From assembly GCF_040939455.1 (NCBI RefSeq), contig NC_134117.1, positions 28,451,501 through 28,515,500 of the forward strand: 64,000 nt of DNA, written 5' to 3'. Origin of the DNA: Microcebus murinus (taxonomy: Eukaryota > Chordata > Mammalia > Primates > Cheirogaleidae). The notes beneath the pieces were generated by a model. The model was not told where the DNA came from. It was given only the letters and a program-made list of their open reading frames with translations, and ran no database searches. The translations under genes were made by a program, and so were the position numbers. Position 1 is the first letter of the stretch. Each line of letters opens with the position of its first letter. Shown one piece after another: positions 1 to 48,981 of the stretch.

Positions 1-1052
1 GATATGGAAATAACTTAAAGAAAATAACCCACTCTGTCTTTTCCATCTCTCATCTTCCATTTTACTACTTCTTCTTCCTCTTTTTTTAACTATTTCTGTC
101 TCCGATATTGTCTTACTAGATGGCCCACTCAGAAAAAGTGAGGAAGAGTGGGGGAAAAACCTAGCTTAAAGAAATTAACAAGAGTGAATGAATATAGGAA
201 GGAAGGGGAGGAAAAAGGGGAAAAGAAACTGAGATTGTTTACATGTTGCTTGTGTGTTAGGACTTCTGTGGTATTTTTCTCGTATTCCTTATAAAGGGCT
301 AGGGGTAGCTTTGAACCTGTTTATTCTTCTACCTGTTCAGTTTGTTTAGGAGGGAGAACTTTGGGGGGTGATGGCCAGGTAGGAGGGATAGCCAGATTTT
401 GTTGAGAAACAGTATTCCTAGGGAGTTTATACTTCTAGTACCTTTCTCACTAGTGTATAATATTTTATCCAGTTTAGTGCTGAAGGATCAACTATGATAA
501 AAGTTTTAGAAATCTTAATTGACTTTTGCTCAGGACATTCATAACATAAAAGTCTGTAGGTTTTAGTGTGTGTAGGTATTTCTACTTTAGGAATACAATG
601 GATGCTATTCATATACATTTATATGTTAGAACTAATTTGATCTGAAATCAGTTATTCTGAATTAAAAGAGATGTGAATTCTGTAAAGTGATTAGTTTAGA
701 ATTTATAAATTATATGATTCTTTTTGTGCTAACACATTTTATGATTTTTCTGTCCCTATTAGTAGAGTGGTAATTTTTTTTTTAAATCTCCTAAATATTC
801 TCCAGGACAGAATGATAATTTCTCATTGGCAGTGATTATAAACAATAGTTCATATTGACTTGTTTCTTGACTGAAATAAGCTGACATTAAAAAAGAAGAA
901 AGAGACTCTTGTCAATGGCTTAAGATGAAGTTGCTTCTGATTCTAATTGACTTATAATCATTGGAATCTCTAAGTTTATACAAGAAAAATAACCTATCCA
1001 TAACCTATCCTAGAGTGTAAAAAAGTTGAGGAGACAAGCATTTTAAATTTTC

Positions 1053-1084
<32 letters not shown>

Positions 1085-2493
1085 GAGACAGGGTCTTTCT
1101 TACTCTGTTGCCTAGGCTGGAGTACAGTGGTGTGATCATAACTCACTGCAGCCTCCAACTCCTAGCTCAAGCAATCCTCCCACCTCAGCCTCACGAGTAG
1201 CTGGTACAATAGGCGCATGCCACCATGCTCAGCTAATTTTTTAAAAAAAATTGTTTTGTAGAAACAAGGTCTTGCTATGTTTCCTAGGCTTCTCTCAAAC
1301 TCCTGCCCTAAAGCAGTCCTGCTGCCTTGGCTTCCCAAAGTGCTGGAATTACAGGTGTGAGTCCCCATGCCTGGCCTAAGATCTCTCTTTAGTGACTTTT
1401 TGCTTGAGACCACTTAATACATAGTTTTTATTTTGTGTGATTTTTAATATGTTATCATTTTAGAGAAAAAGAATCAAGTAGCCATCAACTGAAGATTTGG
1501 CCCATTGATTAAAATTATGTAATAATTTTTCAAGGAAGTAGAGATGAACTTTTAAGTTCACCAATGCCTTGTTTTCATTATACTATTATTAAAAATTATC
1601 CAGGTAGTGTTGACAAAGTGCATTGTAGATTAGTTGTGTTTAATATTAAGAGGTGACAGTCATTTTTCCTGGAACCTAGGGTGCAGTGGGCAACTTTTAA
1701 GTTGTGATTGCTTTTTATGGTGGGATTGTTTGTATGAATCAGGTGAATTTCAGCTTTGCCTGAGTTATGTGGTAACTTGTCCTTTCTGGCTTATGTCTAC
1801 TCATTGGTTATATGATACTATTTATAATAAGAATCAGAATGAGCCATTAGAGTTAATTGATAATGGATACAAATAATGATGTATCTGCTATAAGATGGAA
1901 TAATACAGTTCTTTTTTTTCTTTTTCTTTTTCTTTCCTGGTCAAGTGAAGCAGTGGAAGTGGAGAAGGGACAAATACAGTTCTTAAATGTAATAATATAT
2001 TAGAAGTAAAAAGTGGTAGGCATTGAGAAACAAAGAACAGGGTAGTGGTTAGACATTGGGAAACAAACAACAGGGTAGAAAATATTTTTGAGAGTCAGAG
2101 GAGCTTTGCCAGTAGTATAGCCAATGCAATTTAGGAGTGGAAAGCCAGCTAAGATCAGGGGCCCTGTAGAGAAGAACCTGTCTGAGCAAAGTTTGGATTT
2201 AGATGATGGATGGGTCAGAAGCATCCAGAATTGAAGGATTTTTAAAATAAAACCTATTTGTGGACCTGAGCAAAGCTGAATTAATATCTATGTTATGTAC
2301 CTGTAAGTGCCATCCATTCTGTGAAGTCTTTTTGGTTATGAGGATCTGAATTCAAGGGCAGCTGGCTCAATTAAAGGAAGCTGATTATAAGAACCTCTCC
2401 CTTTTTGTGGATCAGGAACCAAAGAACCCAATGAATAGCATATAAGAAACGCATACAAAATGATCCCCTCAAAGACTCTTTCATTTTTTTCAG
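1..2493 (+). other. ARHGAP19: ARHGAP19 intron 1, 3' portion
   Basis: The sequence before exon 2 is AT-rich with no CpG-rich promoter, so exon 1 must lie further upstream. It holds one old Alu (1072-1376). The other stretches, 1-1071 and 1377-2460, show no gene and no repeat family I can name; 1913-1936 is a short pyrimidine run. The intron ends with a T-rich tract and CAG at 2491-2493. Confidence 0.8.
1072..1376 (-). repeat. Alu SINE, old (AluJ-like)
   Basis: A T-run is followed by gagacaggg, the two-monomer Alu body in antisense, and an end at ctggcc. It lacks the lemur-specific linker and is strongly diverged, so it is an early primate copy. Confidence 0.85.
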
Positions 2494-37312
<34,819 letters not shown>

Positions 37313-39143
37313 AGGATCCAGAGTTCTCCTGTCATCCACCCAGAATTTTATTTTCAGGTGTTATTACTACTTACAGCAAAGTTTGGACTTGCAGTTTGCT
37401 TGCTGCATTTGGAATTGTGAAAGCCAACTAATAGCATGACCTGACTGATACCTCTAATCCCACTCACTGGATGATATTGCAAGCTGTGCCTTCTGAGCGA
37501 GTGCAAGGCACGCACTCTCTCTCTCTCTTATTTAATATTACTATGGGGAAACCACTAACCAGCCAACCAGCTTACACAGCACAGTAAATGAGCAGAACCC
37601 AGGTGGGCTCCACTGCTCATTTAGTGTGTTTAGGTAGATTCCATTTTTTTTAAAACATGAAATTTGTGCTCAACTGCCAGTTTTTTTTGTTTTTGTTTAT
37701 TTTTTTAAGTACTCTCAGTCATAGTGGTTGATGTTATTTTTCACGGATAATTTGGGCTTTTATCTGTTTTGACAGTGTTGGGGGCTATTTGGTTGTTGTT
37801 TTTGTTTGTTTGTTTGTTTGTTTTAAAAGCCATTTCTTTGTTTTAAAATACTCTAAGCTAGATGCCTTTCACCTTGAGCTCTTTATCTCATGAGGATGTA
37901 TTCCTTAATAACTTATTCGTGTCCAGAGAATTTATACCTTTCCAGGAAATTTTTTATTATTTCTTAGGTCTGAGATTGAAGGGTATTTGACCTGAGATAT
38001 TGAAAAAGAATTCAGAACGCTATAGTATTTTAGCAAATTTCAATTATTAAACTGTTATCCCTTCCTCCTTCCATTCCTCCCTCTCTTGTCCATCCCTCCC
38101 TTTCTTCCCCTTTTCTCAGTGATGCAAAAATAATTGTGTGGTTGCTGAACTTGTTTCCTTCATTCAATTTCCTCTTGACTAAAACATCTCTGGTGCCAAT
38201 GTAATACTTTTGTGCCAAATCACTGTGACTCAAGAAAAGTCACTGACAGCTTAACAGAGGTTTACTGAATTATTTGTATGTAGTGGGAAGCTCTGGAGTG
38301 TGCATGGGAGGGAGCTGGCTGCTTTTATGTCCCAGGATGCTTCTTTATGGGTGGCATTGTATTGTACCTTCCAAGGGATCAGTATTCAGGGTATACTATC
38401 TTCTGAGAGCATGTTGGAATCAGAGGAAAGGAAGTGAGCAGCAATCTCTGCAGGGCTGACAGGACTTAAAGGAGAGAATGTTCTTATTTGGAAGCAGTTG
38501 TGGCTTATCACCAATATTCAGGGAGTAGTTGCTGCACCATCTCCCTCCTTGTCAGAGTAGGCAAAGGTAGTAATTTGGAGATGGAGATGGGGCCGGAGCT
38601 TTTAGCTTGTGGGTGGCGTGTGTTCACATATGTTGGAGGTGAGCAATGGCATGGCTTTGATCTAGTACGAAGTAGTCCCTGCCCAGAGAGCAGCATGTGG
38701 CAGGTGAGAATGTTCAGGTTTGTGCCTGGCTCTATTAAGCTGTATAACCATCCTCACTCTGTGGGGTGAAGCTGAGTCAGGCCACTATGGGGAAGCAGTT
38801 GCCCAGCAAAATATGGCTTGCTGACCTATTTTTAAACTATGGAAAATGCTGCATTATTGCTGAAATGAAAGATGACTGGGGCAGCAGAGTTTGGCTTTGT
38901 TTCTGGCTGTCAGCCCTCTCTTCATGCTTTCTGTTTCTTTTGTTGCTATAACAGCAATAGTGAAGAAAAATGTAAAATTTGGCTTTCCAGTGTGATAGAC
39001 TGTGAACAATAGATGGTTAGAAGTATAAAACTGCTTAAAAGCCCTTTTCTGTAGAGCAGTTTTATGTCATTCTTAAAAAAAATACTCATTAGCAAATTCA
39101 TTTGTGTAGATTTCTATTTGACTTTTTTTCTTATTAAGAAAAA

Positions 39144-39149
39144 AATAAA
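39144..39149 (+). promoter_or_regulatory. Candidate proximal polyadenylation signal AATAAA
   Basis: A canonical hexamer lies about 1.8 kb after the stop codon, followed by a T/GT-rich stretch (ttggtaattc, then ccttttggtatc). It could make a shorter ARHGAP19 transcript. Confidence 0.4.
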
Positions 39150-41265
39150 ATTCCTTATACCAGATATTGGTAATTCAATCAGAAATTCCTTTTGGTATCA
39201 CTAAATTGAAATAGTATTCTTCCTTAACGCAATACTTCCTTTCTTTATTCGTTTAATGTGTGTCCTGGAGTGGTGGTGTGGTCTGTTAAACATGGGCTGG
39301 CATCAAGTAGAGAGAGCAGAACAGTGACCTGATGCCTCCTTGTCATTGACTTAGTTTTGTGGTTTTATTGGAGGGAGGTAGCTGAGATTTAGGAGATGCT
39401 TTTTCGGTGAATGGACTCAGTATAACAAGGGTTGTGTTCTGGGGTGAGAGTGGTGAGAGGAATGTTTATCACACTCACATGCTTTTATACAGCTGGTCCC
39501 CTTTGGGCAGTTGATGTTTGTATTTGGGTATATGTGTTTTGTTTATTTATTGAATATGATTTCCCTTGCTTTAAGCGTTTTGTAGGTCATTATTCTTTTA
39601 GAAGCTATGATCCAGTTGGAATCCAAATTTGAGGAGTAAGCAGCATAACCTTCTACCTTATAATATATAACTATTTTAATCCTGTGTAATCTTGTGGAAA
39701 ACTCAGACAAAAACCTTTTATCATTTGCCACAGTGAAATGCTGTCTCCCTTCCAACTTGGTGGGCAAGTATTATTTTTGAGCCAGTATTCAACAAGTTTT
39801 TTTACTCTATAAGATTTTTAAAAATATGCTTTGTTATGTTTATTTTTCATGTTGCAACAATCTCTTTGGAACTGCCTCTTCTTGTGGCTTTTAAAATTTC
39901 ATTTCTTCTTGGGGGTTAACTGCAATTGGTTTGGATATAGTATCAATATGTGGCATTGCATTTGTGCCAGTGGGATTCAAGGTAAAAACAAAGACCACCT
40001 CCTTGATTCAGACCTGCACTTGGTGAGCTACACTGGTTGAATTAGTGACAACCATATGCACTGGAGTTTCTCACCTTTTACAATGGTGAACTTTTGCCCA
40101 GGACGAGTGAATCTGATTTGAAAAACCCTACTGCAGCAGTGAAAGAGGATCAGGAGATATTGATTATACCTGAGTTTCAAAATACATTAAAAGAACAGGT
40201 AATGAATCATAACTGAAACCACAGTTGATCCTCCACAAAGGAATGCTCTTTACCCTGAATGTCCTTCAGAGTCATTCAGGAATGAGGAAGGAACACCCTT
40301 GGGAAATGAGGTATTGCAGAGCTGTTGACTGGTGACCACTGGGTGCTCCAGAGGTGGTGGTTTTGTTTTCCTATAAGAAAACCAGTGGATCTCAGAGTGT
40401 CAGAGCAGAGCCATTCTCTCCTCTGAAATAGCAGTGTTTCTGTTCAACTTCCCTCACAGGACCCTATGTTAGCATACGATTTAAAATACTGCCTTCTAAG
40501 AGAACCTGTGGTCATTGGGACTGTGCGCCACAGTGACTGGCTGTGTGACCATGCATAACTGGGATGCCATCTTTGGGAATGGATGTTTCTAGATTTTCTG
40601 CTTCCTTACTTCCTGCAGGGTCTCACACAGATGCTTAAAGCTAATGGCTCCCATTCTGAGGTCGTTTCTATGGGGAACTCCTTTCCCCAGGAGAGAGCAT
40701 CATCCCTGCCCTTCTCCATCCTAAAGACTTTGTATTGAAGATACAACCTAGATCTAAATCTCGATGTGAGCATTTGGCAGGATTGCCCTAGAATTTTGGG
40801 AAGATTTGGGTTCCTAAGATGCACAAGCTTTATAAACCAGTGGTAATTAATTCAATCCAAAACTCACTATAGAATGTTAGCTTTCCTAGACAGCTAATGC
40901 TGAGATCTTCCCACCAGTGTAGAGTTGATAGAGGTAGGCTGGTGAGGAGGTGGAGTACATAATAGCCAATCTCCATGGAAACTGGAGTGTGTGAGGCCAC
41001 AGCCTATGCTAAAGAGCCATTGAACACTCCCCCAGAGATGTTTGGGGACCAGGAGAACCTGTCAGGAAAAACATTCCCTTACCCCAGGGTTCTTTCTTGA
41101 TAGCAAGTGTTGCCTTTGTACTATCCCTGAACTCAACAAGAGAAACAGGGTTTCTTAACTATTTCACCATTTTAAATTTTTTATTCTTATTCGACTATAT
41201 ATATGTAATTGTAAAGAAACAATCATATGTGTTGTCTTTCTTTTATATTCATGTAATATTCTGAA

Positions 41266-41271
41266 ATTAAA
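41266..41271 (+). promoter_or_regulatory. Candidate distal polyadenylation signal ATTAAA
   Basis: This common variant hexamer is followed by a T-run and a GT/T-rich stretch (gatcttttggttcatctttt) around 41305-41325. It sits at the end of the repeat-free block, making it my preferred end of ARHGAP19. Confidence 0.4.
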
Positions 41272-41603
41272 TTTTTTTTGCTTCATATTCATAGGCTTTG
41301 ACTGATCTTTTGGTTCATCTTTTGACTGACGGATTGTTAGAAGAGAGAGGTTCCCTCTTGTTCTGAGGAATGTGAGGTCTCTAAAAAAGGCTTCTCTTAC
41401 TTACCTTGTTTTCCAGCTGGGTAGGTGGGTTCAGGAGGAGGGAGGCTTTTGGCTGATAAGAAGTGGGATTTGGAGACTCTGGGATTCTGAGCTGCTTCAT
41501 TTCCTGTGGCTGAATCTAGAATGCTTTGCACAGATTTCAGTTTCTCACATAATCTTTATTTCCTCATTTAAAAATAAGGAGTGATAGTTACAGTAACAGT
41601 TAA

Positions 41604-41613
41604 AACAGCTTTA

Positions 41614-41645
<32 letters not shown>

Positions 41646-41976
41646 GAGACAGAGTCTCACTTTGTTGCCCAGGCTAGAGTGAGTGCCGTGGCGTCAGCCT
41701 GGCTCACAGCAACCTCAATCTCCAGGGCTCAGCGATCCTACTGCCTCAGCCTCCCGAGTAGCTGGGACTACAGGCATGCGCCACCATGCCCGGCTAATTT
41801 TTTTTTTTGTATATATATTTTTAGTTGGTCAATTAATTTATTTCTATTTTTGGTAGAGACGGGGTCTTGCTCAGGCTGGTTTCGAACTCCTGACCTTGAG
41901 CAATCCGCCCGCCTCGGCCTCCCAAAGTGCTAGGATTACAGGCGTGAGCCACCACGCCCGGCCAACAGCTTTATAT
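41604..41976 (-). repeat. Strepsirrhine-type Alu with target duplication
   Basis: Antisense Alu ending at 41963, flanked by aacagctttatat (41604-41616 and 41964-41976). Its tail contains a (TA)n run at 41612-41630. It is the first repeat after the ARHGAP19 3' UTR. Confidence 0.93.
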
Positions 41977-42045
41977 TTTCACTTGAGTCAAGAAGGTGTA
42001 GTCTTTAGACAACTCTGGTTGAAATGTGTTTTTTTTTTCCTGCCA

Positions 42046-42405
42046 CTGTCTTAGTCCATTTGGACTGCTATAACAGAATACCATAGACTGAGTAATTTAT
42101 AAACAATAGAAATTTATTTCTCACAATTCTGGAGTCTGGGAGTCCAAGATCAAGGCTCCAGCAGGTTTGGTCTCTGGCGAGGGCTTGCTTCCTCGTTCAC
42201 AGACTACCATCTTCCTGTAACGTCACATGGTGGAAGGGACAAGGGATCTCTCTGAGGCCTCTTTTATAAGGGCACTAATCCCATTCATGAGGATTCTCCC
42301 CTCATGACCTAACCACCCCCCAAAGGCCCTACTTCCTAATGCCATCATTAGGGGATTAGGTTTCAACATGAATTTTGGGGAAATACAAACATTTATTCTA
42401 TAGTA
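42046..42405 (-). repeat. MLT1-type MaLR LTR
   Basis: A complete reversed MLT1-like LTR: ttagtccatttggactgcta, ataacagaataccatagact, ttataagggcactaatccc, ttcaacatgaattttgggg. Non-autonomous ERVL-related; no genes. Confidence 0.8.
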
Positions 42406-43220
42406 GCTACTTATTATATATGTGATATGACCTTAGGTATGTCCCTGAACCTTTCTATCCCTTTATCTGTAATGTAGAGATAATGATATCTCAATAATAC
42501 TGTGCTCTCAATGGGTTAACAGATATTGGGGCCTAGCACAGAGGGTTTTCATCTGGGCTCTGTGGTTGGGCTTCAGGATAATTGTTTGCCCTTGTAATTC
42601 TATGTAAAATTTTGTGTACATTTGCATTTTTCTAGGGGAGAAATTTTATAGCTCTCACAGGATTCTCAGAGGAGTTCTTGACTACTAAATAACTGAGAAC
42701 CACTAGCCTTACACAGTGCTGGCAGATGGCAGTTATTCATTAAACGTCAATTCTCTCTCTCTCTGCCAAGGATATATTTTATAATCAGCAGGTTATTGAA
42801 GCTGACATAGTTATTTTGATAACAAAGGAGTTATTTAAATCTTGAATAGAAATAAAAACCCTGCAGTTGTCCTTACTCTGTCACCTACCTGTGCACTCCT
42901 CTTTTGCCATATTAGCTCCTTAGGTGCTTTTCAGAACTGTCCCTCTCTCCCTCACCCCCCACCTAGCACCAACTCATATTATTTACTATGAAGAAAGGAG
43001 CCAGATCTGTTCCTTGAAAGTGAAGCATGGAGAGACTCTTAAAATTAGTACATGGGAAACTGGGTAATGACAAAGAAAAGAAAAGGTGGAGGGGATGAGA
43101 GAAGGATTTTAAAAAACAGGAGGAAGATCAAGTACAGTGCTGAGCACATAATCATTGGCTATTGACTTGTATTAATAGAAAGGGCTGAAGAAGCAGATGT
43201 GCATTAAATAGTAGAAAGGG

Positions 43221-43548
43221 GGCTGGTGCTGTGGCTCACATCTATAATCCCAGCACTTTGGGAGGTGAAGGTGGGAGGATTGCTTGAGACCAGGAGTCCA
43301 GACCAGCCTGGGTAACATGGTGAGACCCCATCTCTACAAAATAATTTTACAAATTAGCTGACTATGGCAGCACGTGCATGTTTTCTCAGCTACTCGGAGT
43401 CTGAGACAGGATTGCTTGACCCCAGGAATTTGAGGTTATAGTGAGCTATGATTGGGTCACTGCATTCCACTGCACTGTCACACCTGGGTGACAGAACAAA
43501 ACCCTGTTCCCTGTCTCCAAAACAAAACAAAACAAAACAAAACAAAAT
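43221..43548 (+). repeat. Alu SINE, old
   Basis: Sense copy starting ggctggtgctgtggctcaca with an (AAAAC)n tail. The preceding 42406-43220 holds nothing I can name. Confidence 0.83.
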
Positions 43549-43796
43549 GCAGTGGAAGGGGAAAATAGAAAAACAGAGAAATGAGAAGAGTTTTCCGCTT
43601 TGTCTTCCCCCTGCTCCTGGGCTAGTTCCATCACCTTTGCCCCCTATCAGGGCTGCCCACCTTTTGTCCTACCTGTGTTCCTGAATTAGAGATATATAGG
43701 GAAGAATGCTTAACCCAGGGTGGATGATATCATTTTTGTTTATATGCTGCTTTAAAGCCCAGCCTCTTAATTTCCCCCATAAAAAACAAAAGTAAA

Positions 43797-44056
43797 GAAC
43801 AAAAATTGGGCCAGGTGTGGTGGCTCATGCCTGTAATCCTATCACTATGAGGGGCTGAGGTGGGAGGTTTGCTTGAGGTTAGGAGTTTGAGACCAGCCTG
43901 GGCAGCACACTGAGACCCTGTCTCTATAAATATTAAGAAAAAATTAGTTGGATGTGGCATGTACCTGTAGTCCAAGCTATTTGGGAGGCTAAGGCAGTTA
44001 GCCTAGGTGACAGAGTGAGACTCTGTCAAAAAAAAAAAGAAATAACAAAAATTGGG
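43797..44056 (+). repeat. Alu SINE, internally deleted
   Basis: Sense copy (43809-44044) missing most of its right monomer, flanked by aacaaaaattgg on both sides. Confidence 0.83.
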
Positions 44057-44400
44057 GTCGAGCAATGGCCAAGTCGTAGTTCAAGTTGATCATTAAATTT
44101 ATCTATCTTATGCTTTATCAGCAGCATCCAGTGGCCAGATCTGAGAGTCTCCTACCTTAAGAGTCAGGATTAGTGTGAGTAGGAGGGGCCATTGGTGCCA
44201 TTGCTTTCCTGTTTTATTCCAAGAAATGAGTTGTTTTTATTTTTAGTGCCTTGGTATTGAGGAATGCTCAATTCAGTTAAACCATACCTGTGGGCAAAAA
44301 GGAAAGGAAACAGATTGTCCAAAAATTGTGAGCCCAAGGGGTGAGGAAACCAGGGAAGTAGGGCCAGTGGGCTATAAAAAGGCTATAGTTTAACAAGGTA

Positions 44401-45112
44401 TATAGTTGACCCTAGAAGAACATGAGGGCTGGGGTACCAGTTCCCCACCCATGTGAAGTAAAAAATCCATGTATAACTTGTGACTCCCCCAAATCTTAAC
44501 AACTAATAGCTTGCTGTTGACTAGAAGCCTTACTGATAATATAAACAGATTAACACTTATTTTATATATTACATGTATTATATACAGTATTCTTACAATA
44601 AAGCTAGAAAAAAGAAAATGTTATTAAGAAATCATGGCCAGCTGTGGTGGCTCATACCTGTAATCCTAGCACTTTGGGAAGCCAGGAGTTTGAGACTAGC
44701 CTGGGCAACATAGTGAGACTGGTCTCTGAAAAAAATGAGCCAGGTGTGGTGGTGCATGCCTGTGGTCCTGGCTACGTGGGAGGCAGAGGTTGGAGGACAT
44801 CTGAGCCCAGGAGTTTGAGGTTAAAGTGAGCTATGATTGTGCCACTGTATTCCACCCCGGGTGACAGGTGACAAAGTGAGATATCCTGTCTCTTAAAAAG
44901 AAGAAAAGAAAATCATAAGGAAGAAAAGAATATTCCCATTCATTAAGTGAAATCATAAAGGTTTTCATCTTTGTCATCTTCACATTGAGAAGGCAGAGGA
45001 AGAGGAGGGGCTGGTTGGTCTTGCTGTCTCAGGAGTGGCAGAGGCTGAAGAAAATCCAGGTATAAGTGGACCTGTGCAGTTCAAACCCATCTTGTTCAAG
45101 GGTCAACTGTAC
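44401..45112. mobile_element. Tigger-class DNA element interrupted by an Alu
   Basis: Ends are inverted repeats: tatagttgaccct at 44401 and agggtcaactgta near 45100-45111, with TA at the outer edges. No open transposase frame is seen. A sense Alu (44636-44910), flanked by variants of aagaaatcat, splits it. The exact family name is uncertain. Confidence 0.65.
44636..44910 (+). repeat. Alu SINE in the DNA element
   Basis: Diverged sense Alu, internally shortened, with a mixed A/G tail. Confidence 0.8.
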
Positions 45113-45535
45113 GTATTCCAGGGATTCATGTATGTACCAACTTTGGGGGGAATGTCACTTTTCCACATGGACACAGCTGGGGCTCTCTTGACTCATGGCC
45201 ATGGCAATTGAAAATTTAAGGTTGTGCTTAAGATTGTTGCATTTATCATATTTTCATGATCTATGTCCACTGGCAATGGCTCAGAGAGGAAAATAATAGT
45301 CCTCAAAGTAAAAATGTTAATATGATATACATGGATATATTCTAAGCATTATATATAATTATAAAGAATGAATCACAAATCTAAGCATCCATAGGCATAA
45401 AAAATAACCCTCAAACAGGAAGCTGGTGCCCTGTCAGATTGCATCATTTGAGAAGAAAAGCAACTCAGCACACTGTAAGCAGGAAAAAAGCAGAGGTCCT
45501 TCCTCTGATAGAGTTTCAATATTCTGTTCATTTCT

Positions 45536-45640
45536 TCCTTTCTTTTTTTTGGATGTGGTCTCAATATGTTGCCCAGGCTGGAGGCTGGAGTGCAGTGGCT
45601 ATTCATAGGCATGATCATAGCACACTACAGCCTTGAACTC
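45536..45640 (-). repeat. Alu monomer fragment
   Basis: A short T-run, then tctcaatatgttgcccaggc and an antisense monomer; truncated. Confidence 0.6.
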
Positions 45641-45644
45641 TGCT

Positions 45645-47180
45645 CATTTCCATACATGTGTTAAGGAAGGGTAGAAGGTTTTCTTCTTAGGACTGTGAAA
45701 ACTGTCACGGTGGAAACACCTGGTCTTTAGAAAGCAGTGTTCTTTGGAAGATAGACTGAACTTGAATCCCTCCCGTTGGTGGTGTGTTATATTTGATGAG
45801 CTATTCAACAATTATTGTTATAAGAAAGTGTCAACTTAAAAGCAAACACCACAGTTTTATAATGAAATTTCATTTGTGTTTTCTTTTCCCTCAGCTCAGT
45901 TTAAAAAGCTGGTCATTCTCTACATAATCACAACATTTCTTAGTCTCAGATTAGAAGCTCCTAGAAATAAGAGGTTGTGGACTCATTAACTGAGTTACAC
46001 TGTTTTCCTTGAAGGGCTGAACGTAATAATTTAGCCCCATATTTGTTTACAGATGATGGTGGAGATGGGTTTGATGCTTGGTGCCAGATGAAGAAAACCA
46101 CGCCAGGAATCGGCGCCATGGATTCTAGATTCAGTAACTTTGTCTGCATCCCTATGACTATGTGAGAACTGTACTTAATCTCACTCAGTCTCAGTTTACT
46201 TGTCTGTAAAATACAGATAGTAATGACTACCCTACTTCTCCATATAGTGCTGTCATGAAGTCCAAGTGAGATCACGTATTGAAAAGAGCTTTGTAAATTA
46301 TAAATCCCTGTGGAACATGTACATGTGGCAAACTGCCTGAGAAAGTTTTCAAAAGCCAGTACAACTTTTTACCCCATTTGAAGTAAATTACCATCCTAGA
46401 ACCACTTGGTGTCTGAATGAAAAGAAATTTCCTAGCACTTAAAAAAAATAATAAATAAAAATTGTGAGCCCAGAAGCTATTCTTAAACAATAGTGTACAG
46501 AAGTTGGGATTGCTGATAAGAGCTTCTGCCCATATATTACCATTTTCCAAAATTGGAAGAGGAATACTTTAGGGCCTCTAAGGAGTTCAAATTTCTTGTG
46601 AATGAAAAAATGATACATAGGAAGAAAAAAGATCATAAAAATATCTCAATTTTTTATATTTATTATAAGTTGAAATGATATTTTGAATATATTGGATTAA
46701 TATATCATTAAATTAATTTTACCTGTTTCTTTTTAATGTGGCTACTAGAAAATCTAAAAACTACATATATGTAATATTGCTAGTGTTCCAGATCCTCTGG
46801 GCCTCTAATTCTAGGCTGTTCTTTCTCCCGCAGCTCTTACTCTATCATAACCTATGGCCACATCTTCTTTTTCCCTTTAGTTAGTCCTGAAAGCACCCTG
46901 GAGAGGGCAGGGAGGGTCAGAGGAGATGCAAGAGCAGGTTTATGGGTTGGCTGCTCTGGGATTGGCTCCTGGCCTGCTAAGCCTGGCAAGGGGAGTGTGA
47001 TGCAGGTCCCTGGTGCTCACCGTGCTGCAGCAGCAGGGCCTGTGGGGTCACAGCCAGGGGACTTCAAGTCGGTGTGCACTCAGCACTGCCTGCCTCTCAC
47101 AGAGGGACTGCTTTTGTCCAGTGTTGTGGTTAATCAAGATATCTTTAAAGTTAATAAATTTCATAATAGGGTATGTGTGT
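45645..47180. other. Intergenic, no gene
   Basis: No exon-like or coding signal. A MIR-like piece lies near 46180-46290 (cagtttacttgtctgtaaaa). The remainder is unassigned. Confidence 0.45.
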
Positions 47181-47183
47181 GTG

Positions 47184-47754
<571 letters not shown>

Positions 47755-48069
47755 CTTATGGATAAAAATGCACCTATGAAATGTGGAAATCTGAAATTTG
47801 TGGGCATTGAGAAGGGTCTTCATGTTCCCAAATGTAGGGGACTACTGATACAGGTCTGTCAAAGAGAACTGTTTGTTTTGTCAAAGAGAACAAACAAGAG
47901 AAGGCAGTGCTGGTCCCAGGAGAGGGCAAACTGTAAAATTGTCACACTCCCCCATGACCCACTGTCATGGGTGTAAAGACGCATCTGTCTTTCTGTTCAG
48001 ATTAGAGGCCCAGGGCCTTCTGCCCCTCTCTATTCAAGAGCCACTGGGATTTACTGGACACCCAAAGAT

Positions 48070-48970
48070 CCTGTAATCTAGGCTTTATTAAATATTTTAA
48101 TGTAACTGAAATTTACCTTAACGAGAAGTCTTGTAGCCACTTCTTAAACACTCGCTGTATGTATTGTGCTGCACGAACCTCGAAGAAGAGGAGAATGGAG
48201 AGGAGAGGCATGTCGCTGGCTCTCGTCTCTGCTCCCTCTTCCATGGAAACACGAAATCCACTCTTTCCACGTGGGGAGGAATCTGGTATGTCTGAAGCAA
48301 ATCCGCAGCCGAGGTGTAGGATCAGAGATGGTCAGAGCTATCTGGGGCCTTGGAGTGGATCCCAGTGGTTTCAAATTGGCTCTGGCGCCCCTCAGTGTGA
48401 GGAGGGGAAGGGAGTAGAAGGGCAGCCCTCCTGGCGCGGTTGCTGGGAGGTAGGTGCTAAATGGTGCAGGAAGGTAGTACTGTCCAGAGCATGGATTGTG
48501 GATGACAGGCAGAGGGGAAATTGAGGCCCTGGGGACGGAAGGGGTAGAATGTGTTCTGGGAGGAACTGTTTCCCTAAAATGACTTTTAGGTTATAATTTG
48601 GATGAACATTTTTACTTGTAATAGCGTTTTTATTACGCAATAGAAAAATACAACTTGTAAAGTCTGAACTTCTGGATTCTTTAAGATCGGCTGAAGTGTA
48701 TATTTGAATTAGTATCAAAGATGTCGAGGAAGAAAGAGACAAGTGGCCTGCATACGTGACAAAAAATAGTGAAGTTTTGCTAATGACTGGAATTTGGTAA
48801 AGACTCCCAGGGCACAGTGCGAGAGGAGGTGATAAGGTGGTTTCGGGCTCAGGAGAGTTTCTTCACAACAGAATCGGGGCTCCACTGGAGAGGCTGGGAG
48901 GGGCAGGGAGGGGACCCTGAATTCAGGAAGCTGGGAGGAAGGGGGCTTGCGGTTGACCATGGGGGTTTGT
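48070..48970. other. Intergenic, no gene recognised
   Basis: Moderately GC-rich sequence with short open frames on both strands, none with a recognisable protein family or splice structure. Confidence 0.4.
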
Positions 48971-48981
48971 AGTTTGTAAAG

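Larger units (their letters stand above)
37313..41295 (+). other. ARHGAP19: Probable ARHGAP19 3' UTR
   Basis: About 4 kb after the stop carries no recognisable SINE, LINE, LTR or DNA element, unlike every other stretch of similar length in this window; insertions resume at 41.6 kb. Absence of insertions fits selection on a long UTR. AATAAA at 39144-39149 and ATTAAA at 41266-41271 are candidate ends. The distal boundary is inferred. Confidence 0.5.

Noticed and set aside
1..2493. ARHGAP19 exon 1 or promoter
   Set aside because: No CpG-rich start region and no frame encoding an 18-residue N-terminus with a donor in the needed phase; it must be upstream.
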